DNA from: CAZFQG01 sp964520785
Lineage (GTDB): Bacteria > Planctomycetota > Planctomycetia > Pirellulales > Thermoguttaceae
Direction of reading: 5' to 3'
Assembly: GCA_964520785.1 (NCBI GenBank)
Contig: CAZFQG010000267.1
Span: forward strand, 1-6,587
DNA: 6,587 nucleotides
The notes beneath the pieces were generated by a model that was given only the letters and a program-made list of their open reading frames with translations, had not been told where the DNA came from and did no database searches. Position 1 is the stretch's first letter; each line of letters starts with the position of its first letter. Shown here one piece after another: positions 1-6,024 of this stretch. The translations under genes and the position numbers were made by a program.

Positions 1-1
1 A

Positions 2-565
2 CTTCCTGATGCAAGTCCTTGCTACGCAACGAAGTTAATGTGCGCTGGCCCTGTCTGGAACCCCGAGCTAAGCGGCGAGGCGCTCATGGACGAATTCCTC
101 CGACTCCACTACGCCGAGGCCGCGCCGCCGATCCGCCGCTTCCTCGACCTGTTGTGCGACAACGCAAGGGCCAAGGGGGCCGATGCGGCCTGCTTTGCCT
201 ATGCGCGAAATTACGGCATTGACGAGGCCATGGGCCGCGCGGCCCTGGAGGCGATGGAGGAGGCGGCCGCGCTGGCCGAATCCGACGTCATCCGCGCCCG
301 GGTGGAAAAAGCCTCGATATGGGCCCTCAGGGCGGCCATCGGCGATCTGCCGAAGCGGCTTTCGGCCGGAATGCGCGACCAGTGGCGACGGGGCGAACTG
401 ACGCTGGACGACTTCCCCGCGATGACCCCCGAAGAGATCGCCAAGAAGGAGCCCCACCTGCGCAAGATGCTGCCCCTGTGCAAGAAACACGGCGTCGACC
501 GCTGGTCCGAAGGCTGGTCGCTCGAGCAGGCCGCGCCGATTCTGGAGAAGTTCCTTGGACACTGA
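2..565 (+). CDS. DUF4838-type protein, C-terminal part (5' end outside window)
   Basis: This is the C-terminal 187 residues of a larger protein. The frame stays open leftwards to base 2, and the ATG at 38 is only an internal methionine. The segment WNPELSGEALMDEF, followed by an HYAEAAPPIRRFLDLL stretch, resembles the conserved C-terminal part of DUF4838 proteins. These are large planctomycete and Bacteroidetes proteins often found beside glycoside hydrolases; their biochemical role is not established. The rest is helix-rich and charged, with VEKASIWALRAAI as the last family-like segment, and the protein ends GH-stop. Between YATKLM and WNPEL there are about five extra residues (CAGPV) compared with the family pattern as I remember it. 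The context of carbohydrate-active genes fits a role in glycan metabolism, which is inference. The family call is fairly likely; the function is unknown. Confidence 0.75.
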   Translation, partial: LPDASPCYATKLMCAGPVWNPELSGEALMDEFLRLHYAEAAPPIRRFLDLLCDNARAKGADAACFAYARNYGIDEAMGRAALEAMEEAAALAESDVIRARVEKASIWALRAAIGDLPKRLSAGMRDQWRRGELTLDDFPAMTPEEIAKKEPHLRKMLPLCKKHGVDRWSEGWSLEQAAPILEKFLGH

Positions 566-609
566 TTTCGATCACGCGTTACGTGCCGGTCGATAATGCG
601 ATCCCGATT

Positions 610-637
610 GGGGAGCTTTTCCGACCATCAGCTCCCC
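610..637 (+). terminator. Hairpin after the DUF4838 gene, probable terminator
   Basis: GGGGAGCT (610-617) and AGCTCCCC (630-637) form a perfect 8-bp inverted repeat with a 12-base loop, 44 bases after the stop codon at 565. The following bases are pyrimidine-rich but have no clean T run, so this is not a textbook intrinsic terminator. Its position and strength still make transcript termination or 3'-end protection the simplest reading. The rest of the 566-689 gap shows nothing else that I recognise. Confidence 0.5.
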
Positions 638-689
638 TTCCCGCTTCCTTCGGAGAACACCGGCGAATCAAACCGCGGACCTTCTTGCA

Positions 690-1252
690 TTGTTCAGGTG
701 GTTTGTGATCTTTTGCTGGTTCACGACAATCACCCCAATTCCGGCAGATTTGTACACGCCCGATATCCGCCTGACGCAAGACGGCGGGGCGCTGGATCGC
801 CGTCGCGAGCGGTTCGGTTTTCGCGAATTCTGGATTGAGGGGACGAAGTTCGTGCTCAACGGGATCCCGATGACGTTCCTTGGGACTCGGGCGCAAGGCG
901 TTCCCGGGATGTGCCCCTGGGTGGTCACCGAATCGGGGCCGTTTCCAGTGGACTATTACTCCGAGAACCCTCGCTTCTTCGCGGTGAATACCTGTTGGGC
1001 GTGATCGCCCGGGGCACCCCGGCCAAAGGACAGTGGCCGAGATTGGCGGTGCGCATCCACGGCAAACCGGCCGGCACCCTCACGATCGACGACACCGAGT
1101 GGTGTGAACGGCCGTTGCTTTTGGACCTCGCAGGCGAACAGAGGGTCGAGCTGGAATTCGTCAACGACGCGGTCGGCGAGACGCAGGACCGTAATCTCAG
1201 AGTCCATCAGGTCCGGATCGTCCGGGAGACCCCGCCGCCGTCGTGCCGATAA
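690..1252 (+). pseudogene. Decayed GH2-like hydrolase with C-terminal carbohydrate-binding-like domain
   Basis: Two protein pieces lie in different frames. The first frame (690-1004, TTG at its left end) contains ADLYTPDIRLTQDG, then FGFREFWIEG and FVLNGIPM (about 813-872). This is the pattern seen where the beta-sandwich of GH2 enzymes (beta-galactosidase/beta-mannosidase type) meets the catalytic barrel. The barrel itself, with its two catalytic glutamates, is absent. The second frame, from about 983 to 1252, reads GEYLLGVIARGTPAKGQWP and later EFVNDAVGETQDRNLRVHQV. This resembles a beta-sandwich carbohydrate-binding domain found at the C-terminus of planctomycete secreted hydrolases. The change of frame falls at about 970-1000. 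Missing N-terminus, missing barrel and a frameshift together indicate a relic. The alternative of two very short real genes is unlikely, since no ribosome binding site stands out at either. Confidence 0.65.
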
Positions 1253-1312
1253 GAGGGACACGCCCCGGTTCTGGATCACGGCCCCCTCCCCCCCGTATGG
1301 GCCAATGGTCTA

Positions 1313-1340
1313 TTGACAAGCACCCTTGACAAGCTACGAT
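1313..1340 (+). promoter_or_regulatory. Sigma-70-type promoter for the DUF1080 operon
   Basis: TTGACA (1313-1318, exact -35 consensus) and TACGAT (1335-1340, 4 of 6 matches to TATAAT) are 16 bases apart, about 70 bases before the chosen start codon at 1410. A second TTGACA at 1326-1331 forms a direct TTGACAAGC repeat with the first, but no -10 box lies at the right distance from it. The position, between a relic and the first intact gene of a run, supports a real promoter. Confidence 0.6.
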
Positions 1341-1346
1341 TGTAGC
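1333..1346. promoter_or_regulatory. Perfect dyad across the -10 box, BlaI/MecI-like operator candidate
   Basis: GCTAC-GATT-GTAGC is a perfect 5-bp inverted repeat with a 4-base centre, covering the -10 box of the promoter just upstream. Its TAC-N4-GTA core has the same spacing as the TACATATGTA core I recall for the bla/mec operators bound by BlaI/MecI winged-helix repressors, a family abundant in planctomycetes. A repressor bound here would block RNA polymerase. No regulator gene is in the window, so the identity of the protein is inference. Confidence 0.45.
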
Positions 1347-1409
1347 AGAACTCGAGGTATTGTCCTTCCCCTACGGTCCACCCCGCCAAACCCCAAAAAG
1401 GTGCCAGTC

Positions 1410-2114
1410 ATGAAGAGCCCAATGATCGTATCGACCTTTGTCATCCTGTTTAGTTTTGGCGTGCCGGCGCTCGTCGCCCAAGACGTTCCGCCGACCTCCC
1501 ATCCCGACTCTCAAGAGTGGACGCCCCTCTTTGCCGCGGACCTTTCGAACGCCGTTTATCCGGCCGGCGTGTGGACCTTCGAGGACGGAATCCTCACCGC
1601 GTCGAAAGACCAATGCATCTGGACGAAGGCGGAATACGACGAGTTCGTTCTCGATCTGGAATTCAAGACGGCGCCGGGAACGAACAGCGGCGTGATTGTC
1701 CACTGCAGCGACGTCGAGAACTGGATTCCCAACGCAATCGAGATTCAGATCGCCGACGACTACGCCGAGAAGTGGGCGAACTCGCCCCCGAGTTGGCGGT
1801 GCGGCGCGATCTTCGGCCGACAACCGGCGACGGAACGGACGGTCAAGAAGCCGGAAGAGTGGAACCGGATGTCGATTACCTGCCTGGGCCCCATGATCTA
1901 CGTCATGCTCAACGGCGTGCTCGTCAACGAAATGGACATGCGGACCTACACCGACGGTAAGAAGAACCCCGATGGCACCGTTCCTCCCCCCTGGATTCAA
2001 GGCAAGCCGCTCGCCGAGTGGGAAACCAAGGGCCGAATCGGACTCCAAGGCAAGCATGCCGGCGCCCCCATCTTCTTCCGGAATCTGAAAATCAAGTCAA
2101 TCGACACGAAATGA
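1410..2114 (+). CDS. Exported DUF1080 (3-keto-disaccharide hydrolase domain) protein
   Basis: The 234-residue protein consists of a Sec signal peptide (hydrophobic core about 5-20, likely cleavage after LVA, residue 23) and a single DUF1080 domain. This is a concanavalin-like jelly roll of usual family length. Recognisable parts are LDLEFKTAPGTNSGVIVH (about 81-98), EIQIADDY (111-118), CGAIFG (131-136), EEWNRMSI (149-156) and a final GRIGLQGKHAGAPIFFRNLK (208-227). Some family members cleave 3-keto-glycosides after oxidation of the sugar; others are uncharacterised, so the substrate here is unknown. The start was set at ATG 1410 because it begins the signal peptide and has AAGGTG six bases upstream. 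The longer frame from TTG 1326 would translate the promoter and dyad. It is the first gene of a probable operon, 41 bases before the beta-helix gene. An ATGA overlaps its stop codon but has no good ribosome binding site. Confidence 0.9.
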   Translation: MKSPMIVSTFVILFSFGVPALVAQDVPPTSHPDSQEWTPLFAADLSNAVYPAGVWTFEDGILTASKDQCIWTKAEYDEFVLDLEFKTAPGTNSGVIVHCSDVENWIPNAIEIQIADDYAEKWANSPPSWRCGAIFGRQPATERTVKKPEEWNRMSITCLGPMIYVMLNGVLVNEMDMRTYTDGKKNPDGTVPPPWIQGKPLAEWETKGRIGLQGKHAGAPIFFRNLKIKSIDTK

Positions 2115-2155
2115 ACACTTGCCGTTCCCCCAGCGCCGATCAGGAGACCCGCACG

Positions 2156-3433
2156 ATGTTACGAGTTCATTCACGGCTTACGATCTTATTCCTTCTTCTG
2201 GGCGCCTTTCCCCTGCAGGGCGATGAACCAGCCCCGCCCAAGGCACTCGACGCCGGCCACTTTCCGTCGGTCCAGGCGGCGATCGACGCTTTGCCGGAAT
2301 CGGGGGGCATCGTGCGCGTTCCGCCCGGTACGTACCGCATTGCGGAGCCGATTCTCATTGAAAAGAGCAACGTCCGTCTCGAGGGGAGCGGGTCGGCGAC
2401 GCATTTCATGAACTGCAACCAGGAGGGGAAACCGGCGATTTTGGTAAAGGCGAAGGACCCCGCGATAGGCGTCTGGCAGGTGCAGTTGACGAACTTCCGT
2501 GTTAGCGGCGATGCCGTCGCCAAGGGGGGCGAAAACCGCAAGAACGCCGAGCGGAAAGGGCCGTTTCTCGAGCCCCCGAAGGCGGAAGACGGAAAGCCGG
2601 GCGAGCCGGTAAGCGGCGACGGCATTGCCGCCTACAAGGCCCAGGAACTCCTGATCCAAAGCGTGGCGATCGACCACTGCGGCCGCCACGGCATCTATCT
2701 CGAATACTGCGAGGAGGACGGCCGCGTTTGCGATTCGATCATCACCTACTGCCGCCACGCCGGCCTCCACTGCGTCGGCATTCACGACCTGGTCGTAAGC
2801 GCAAACCAGTTCGAAGAGAACCACGACGCCGTCCAATTCCTCGACGGCTACAACCTCTGCATGAACGGCAACAACATCGACGACCACACCGGCAACGGCG
2901 TGATTATCGAACGGACGTACGGCTCGGTCCTCTCCGGAAACATGATCGAGGAGTGTGCGGGGGTCGGCCTCATCATGGACCGCGACTGCTATGGAATCAC
3001 GGTCAGCGCAAACGTCTTCGCCGACAACTTCGGCGGCGGCATCGACCTCCGGGATGCCTGGGGCTGCGCCGTCTCGGCGAACACGTTCGTCGTCAACTCC
3101 GTCCGCTCCCTCATCATCGGCCCCGGAGCCGGCCGGATTACCGTCACCGGCAACAACTTTTGCGACAGTTTCGCCGGCGACCCCGAAAACCGCCGCCACG
3201 CCAAATTCGACGGTACCGGCATCCTCCTCAACGGAACGACCGACAACGTCATTTGCGGCAACCAGTTCTCCGGTCTGACCGGCTACGCCATCGAGACCGA
3301 CGGGAAATGCACCCGCCAGCTCATCGCCAACAATATCGTCACCGACATGAACCCCAAGACGACCAAGACCGGTCCGGCGTTCAAGATCGTGGACGAAAAA
3401 GAGGTCGTGTTGCAGGGGAACGTGTTGCCGTGA
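2156..3433 (+). CDS. Secreted right-handed parallel beta-helix protein (pectate-lyase/GH28-like fold)
   Basis: The 425-residue protein begins with a Sec signal peptide (hydrophobic about 8-20, cleavage near 22) at ATG 2156, which has AGGAG nine bases upstream. The N-terminal segment FPSVQAAIDALPESGGIVRV, followed by PPGTYRI, is the usual cap and first coil of pectate-lyase-like helices. From about 212 the chain repeats every 22-24 residues with SAN/SGN/TGN motifs: N217, N239, N262, N286, N309 and N333, then N369, N392 and N422. This is an asparagine ladder typical of such helices. A charged, probably disordered insertion lies at about 120-152. The fold is clear. The activity (lyase, hydrolase, epimerase or binding only) is not, since I see no catalytic signature I can name. 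The mature part carries 13 cysteines, which is many for an exported protein. Operon partner of the DUF1080 gene; likely acts on a polysaccharide. Confidence 0.85.
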   Translation: MLRVHSRLTILFLLLGAFPLQGDEPAPPKALDAGHFPSVQAAIDALPESGGIVRVPPGTYRIAEPILIEKSNVRLEGSGSATHFMNCNQEGKPAILVKAKDPAIGVWQVQLTNFRVSGDAVAKGGENRKNAERKGPFLEPPKAEDGKPGEPVSGDGIAAYKAQELLIQSVAIDHCGRHGIYLEYCEEDGRVCDSIITYCRHAGLHCVGIHDLVVSANQFEENHDAVQFLDGYNLCMNGNNIDDHTGNGVIIERTYGSVLSGNMIEECAGVGLIMDRDCYGITVSANVFADNFGGGIDLRDAWGCAVSANTFVVNSVRSLIIGPGAGRITVTGNNFCDSFAGDPENRRHAKFDGTGILLNGTTDNVICGNQFSGLTGYAIETDGKCTRQLIANNIVTDMNPKTTKTGPAFKIVDEKEVVLQGNVLP

Positions 3434-3453
3434 TGATTTGGGGGGCTCGGCGG

Positions 3454-3515
3454 GAGACAGAGTGGCAGAGTGACAAAGGGGCGAAGTGGCAGAGTGGCAG
3501 AGTGGCAGAGTGGCC
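3454..3515. repeat. AGTGGCAG tandem repeat in the intergenic gap
   Basis: Three exact AGTGGCAG units at 3485-3508 and a partial fourth (AGTGGC, 3509-3514) are preceded by an outlying exact copy at 3461-3468 and a degenerate one (AGTGACAA, 3469-3476). The array fills much of the 3434-3579 gap between the beta-helix and hydrolase genes. I recall similar runs in planctomycete intergenic DNA, so this may be a dispersed family. I see no convincing promoter or terminator in the same gap, which fits continued transcription into the next gene. Confidence 0.8.
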
Positions 3516-3579
3516 GAAAACAGAGTGTGGGGTGATTGGGAAACCGGATACGACAACACGCATAGACGAGAACCGAACC

Positions 3580-4980
3580 ATGGTGATCAATCGCATCCAA
3601 GTGACGGCCGTCCTCCTTTGCGTCGCCACCCTCTCCTCCACCTTTGCCGATGACCTTCCCCGATTCGACCGCTTCTACGGCTATAAGGCCGTTGCTTCGG
3701 AGGCGACCGGATTCTTCCGCGTGGAAGAGATCGGTGGGCGGTGGTGGTTTATTACGCCGGAGGGGCATCCGTTCTTTTCGACCGGGGTGAATGTGGTGAA
3801 TATGTCCGGTACCGCCACGAAGGCGGGGCGGCACTACTACCGCGAGGCGGCCGAGGCGAAGTACGCAACCCGCGAGGCGTGGGCCGAGGCGCAGCACAAG
3901 CGGCTGATCGACTGGGGTTGGAACACCATCGGCGCGTGGAGCGATTGGAACGCGTTCCGCGACAAGATGCCCTATACGTTCATCCTCTACATGGGTGACA
4001 GAAACTGGGAAGGGGGGCCGAAGGGGGACCCGTTCGATCCCGCGTTCCGGGAGTCGTGCCGGGCCGCGTTCGAACAGGAACTCGCCCCGTTGAAGGAGGA
4101 CCCCTATTTGCTCGGCGTCTTCCTCTCCAACGAAATGAAGTGGGGGCCCGACCATCGCGGATACCACCTGCTGGACGACTTCATGAAGAAGCCGGCCGCA
4201 GCGGCGGGGAAGGTGCGGCTTATCGCCTTCCTCGAAGAACGGTACGAAACGATAGACGCGCTCAAAGAGGACTTCCGCACGCCCGCCCAGACGTGGGACG
4301 CCCTGGCGAAAGAGACGTATCTGACCAGTCGCACGACTCCGGCGGCCCTGGAAACCCAACTCGACTGGTCCGCCGACGTCGCCGAGGCGTTCTTCAAGAC
4401 GACCAACGAGGAATTCCGCCGCGTCGACCCGAACCATTTGAATCTCGGCGTCCGGTTCATCAGTCAGTTCACGCCGCGCCGGGTCATCGAAGTCGCCGGC
4501 AGGCACGTCGACGTCATGAGTATCAACTTCTACGAGATGCGGGGGCGGTTCGAGGAGGTCTTGCAAAGCCTCTCGCCCGACTATCTGCCGGTGGACGATT
4601 GCCTGGCGGCCCACTACAAATACGGCAGGCGGCCGATCTTGATCAGTGAGTGGGGCTACCGAGCCGCGGACGTGGGGCTGCCGAATTCCTGGCCGCCGAT
4701 TTACCCCACACTGGCGACGCAAAAAGACCGCGCAGAGGCCTACGAGGCGGATTTCCGACGCGACCTGGCGGCCCCCTACATCATCGGTCAGCACTGGTTC
4801 TTGTTCGCGGACCAACCACCGGAGGGGCGTTTCGACGGCGAGGACAACAATTTCGGCCTGGTGAACGAAAAAGACGAGCCCTACGAGGAGTTGGTAAACC
4901 GCTCCAAGATCATGTATAATGAGGTTTACCGGTCGTTGAAGGCGGAGCCGTTGAAGGCGGAATCGCGCGATGCCGACTGA
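3580..4980 (+). CDS. Exported clan GH-A glycoside hydrolase, beta-agarase (GH50)-like
   Basis: This is a 466-residue protein with a Sec signal peptide (hydrophobic about 8-20, likely cleavage after TFA, residue 23). The segment GFFRVEEIGGRWWFITPEGH (44-63), continuing PFFSTGVNVV, closely resembles the start of the barrel in agarase-like GH50 proteins. N184-E185 in FLSNEMKWG is the expected acid/base pair, and E357 in ILISEWGYRA is the expected nucleophile. GQHWF (403-407) and GRFDGEDNNFGLVN (416-429) close the barrel as in that group. The enzyme probably hydrolyses a beta-linked polysaccharide or oligosaccharide outside the cytoplasm by a retaining mechanism. The true substrate need not be agar. 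ATG 3580 was chosen because it starts the signal peptide; its ribosome binding site is weak. The long in-frame extension upstream is a shadow of the beta-helix gene. The last 15 residues come partly from a small DNA repeat. Confidence 0.85.
   Translation: MVINRIQVTAVLLCVATLSSTFADDLPRFDRFYGYKAVASEATGFFRVEEIGGRWWFITPEGHPFFSTGVNVVNMSGTATKAGRHYYREAAEAKYATREAWAEAQHKRLIDWGWNTIGAWSDWNAFRDKMPYTFILYMGDRNWEGGPKGDPFDPAFRESCRAAFEQELAPLKEDPYLLGVFLSNEMKWGPDHRGYHLLDDFMKKPAAAAGKVRLIAFLEERYETIDALKEDFRTPAQTWDALAKETYLTSRTTPAALETQLDWSADVAEAFFKTTNEEFRRVDPNHLNLGVRFISQFTPRRVIEVAGRHVDVMSINFYEMRGRFEEVLQSLSPDYLPVDDCLAAHYKYGRRPILISEWGYRAADVGLPNSWPPIYPTLATQKDRAEAYEADFRRDLAAPYIIGQHWFLFADQPPEGRFDGEDNNFGLVNEKDEPYEELVNRSKIMYNEVYRSLKAEPLKAESRDAD
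4891..4920 (+). promoter_or_regulatory. Possible internal promoter for the amidohydrolase gene
   Basis: TTGGTA (4891-4896) and an exact TATAAT (4915-4920) lie 18 bases apart inside the last 90 bases of the hydrolase gene. An exact -10 box is rare by chance in such GC-rich DNA. The bases also encode ordinary codons (Met-Tyr-Asn), so coincidence is possible. If real, the transcript would have a leader of about 125 bases containing the hairpin at 4997-5019. Confidence 0.3.
4934..4963. repeat. Two 15-bp tandem units at the 3' end of the hydrolase gene
   Basis: CGTTGAAGGCGGAGC (4934-4948) is followed directly by CGTTGAAGGCGGAAT (4949-4963), identical in 13 of 15 positions. They encode the C-terminal SLKAEPLKAES tail, which lies outside the recognisable catalytic domain. 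The tail therefore looks like repeat expansion rather than conserved protein. Confidence 0.7.
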
Positions 4981-4996
4981 TTTCGCCGGAAGTCTT

Positions 4997-5028
4997 CCCG
5001 CCACACCGCGTGAGGCGGGGCCCTTTTT
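4997..5028 (+). terminator. Intrinsic terminator-like hairpin between hydrolase and amidohydrolase genes
   Basis: CCCGCC (4997-5002) pairs with GGCGGG (5014-5019). After one A/A mismatch, CAC (5004-5006) pairs with GTG (5010-5012) around a three-base loop. Five T residues follow at 5024-5028. It lies 16 bases after the hydrolase stop codon and only 23 bases before the amidohydrolase start, so the amidohydrolase has no room for its own promoter downstream of it. It may act as a partial terminator or attenuator that lowers expression of the last gene. Confidence 0.6.
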
Positions 5029-5051
5029 GAAACTACGGAGTCGTATTTGCC

Positions 5052-6005
5052 ATGAACCAAGATAAATCGATCAATCGTCGTGATTTCTGCCGCGCGGCCG
5101 CCGCCGCTTCGACCGTCGCCGCCTTTGCCGGTTCCGTCCGCGCCGAGGGAGCCAAGACGTCGTATCAGTGGATCGACGTGCATACCCACCTGGGCATCCC
5201 GATGCTCCGCGACAACGCGGTCACCGTGAAGATGATGCTCCAGTGGATGGACGCGCACAACATAGAGAAGATCGTCGCCCTCGCCCTCGTCTCGCCGGAG
5301 GGGTGGATGTACCCGATCATGTCCGATTGGATTCTCGAGCAGACCAAGCCCCACCGGGACCGCTTGATCCCCTTCGTCGATATCGACCCGCGTCAGTTGA
5401 GCTACCTCGGCGGGGCCAAGGGCGCGCTCGACATGCTCAAACGTTACCTCGATGCCGGAGCGGTCGGCGTCGGCGAGCACAAGTGCGGGATGCCCATCGA
5501 TCATCCTCAGAACCTGGAGTTCTTCTCGGTCGTGAGCGAACTGGAACTGCCCCTCCTGTTCCACATGGACACCGTCCGCAACACCGACAAGCCGGGCCTG
5601 CCGGGCCTGGAAAAGGCCTTGCAGGCGGCTCCCAAGGCGCGGTTCATCGGCCATGCCAACGGCTGGTGGGCAAGTGTCTCCGGCGATTGCACGGCGGCCG
5701 ACCTGGGAGCCTATCCGAATCGGCCGGTCACTCCCGGCGGTGCGGTGGACCGGTTGTTCGACACCTACGACAACATCTTCGGCGACCTCTCGGCCGGCAG
5801 CGGCGCCAACGCGCTGACGCGCGACAAGGAATGGGGCCGCGAGTTCCTCATCCGCCGCGCCGACCGGCTCATGTTCGGAACCGACTACCTCATGACCGGC
5901 CAAGGCATCCCCCAATTCAAGGCTTTGGAGGACTTCAATCTGCCAAGCGAAGTCCAGGAGAAGATTTACAGGAAAACTGCGGAAAAGGTACTGAAATTGG
6001 CGTAA
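5052..6005 (+). CDS. Tat-exported amidohydrolase (Amidohydro_2 family, metal-dependent TIM barrel)
   Basis: The 317-residue protein starts with a twin-arginine signal (NRRDFCR at 8-14, Ala-rich region 15-26, likely cleavage near A31). Export in folded form by Tat fits an enzyme that takes up its metal in the cytoplasm. WIDVHTHLG follows, with H44 and H46 as expected metal ligands. Further candidate active-site residues are K144 (GEHK), H171 (LFHMD), H201 (FIGHANG) and D278 (MFGTDYL), in the order usual for Amidohydro_2 (PF04909) proteins, which include decarboxylases, lactonases and other hydrolases. The substrate cannot be read from the sequence. In this setting a sugar lactone or aromatic acid released from a polymer is a guess. 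GGAG lies 11 bases before the ATG. The gene follows the hydrolase gene by 71 bases, across a hairpin, and may be expressed with it at a lower level. Length is normal and no key residue seems missing. Confidence 0.9.
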   Translation: MNQDKSINRRDFCRAAAAASTVAAFAGSVRAEGAKTSYQWIDVHTHLGIPMLRDNAVTVKMMLQWMDAHNIEKIVALALVSPEGWMYPIMSDWILEQTKPHRDRLIPFVDIDPRQLSYLGGAKGALDMLKRYLDAGAVGVGEHKCGMPIDHPQNLEFFSVVSELELPLLFHMDTVRNTDKPGLPGLEKALQAAPKARFIGHANGWWASVSGDCTAADLGAYPNRPVTPGGAVDRLFDTYDNIFGDLSAGSGANALTRDKEWGREFLIRRADRLMFGTDYLMTGQGIPQFKALEDFNLPSEVQEKIYRKTAEKVLKLA

Positions 6006-6024
6006 GTCGAGGGCCGAAAGGGGG

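Noticed and set aside
1282..1294. C-rich run (five C, T, seven C)
   Set aside because: Too short and isolated to support a quadruplex or phase-variation claim, and it lies in degraded DNA after the relic.
1326..1409. TTG start giving the DUF1080 protein 28 extra residues
   Set aside because: These bases contain the promoter and dyad, and the extension would put a charged, Pro-rich segment before the signal peptide.
2186..3559. Minus-strand open frame of 457 codons opposite the beta-helix gene
   Set aside because: It is the complement of a clear secreted beta-helix protein. Its product is a low-complexity chain rich in Val, Asp and Ala, and its N-terminus is a translation of the AGTGGCAG repeat.
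3536..3566. TTGGGA / CATAGA as a promoter for the hydrolase gene
   Set aside because: Both boxes are poor and the 19-base spacing is long, so it is no better than chance.
2728..3579. In-frame N-terminal extension of the hydrolase by 284 codons
   Set aside because: The extension is an Arg/Pro-rich shadow of the beta-helix gene. The signal peptide at 3580 marks the true start.
3434..3579. CRISPR array suggested by the regular repeats
   Set aside because: The units are 8 bp and contiguous, without spacers, and no cas genes are nearby.
3283..5004. Minus-strand open frame of 573 codons opposite the hydrolase gene
   Set aside because: It is a shadow of the GH-A gene in GC-rich DNA, with no recognisable domain, and it crosses the repeat and both intergenic edges.
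4926..5915. Minus-strand open frame of 329 codons opposite the amidohydrolase gene
   Set aside because: The plus strand has a Tat signal and the metal-site motifs. The complement shows no family signature.
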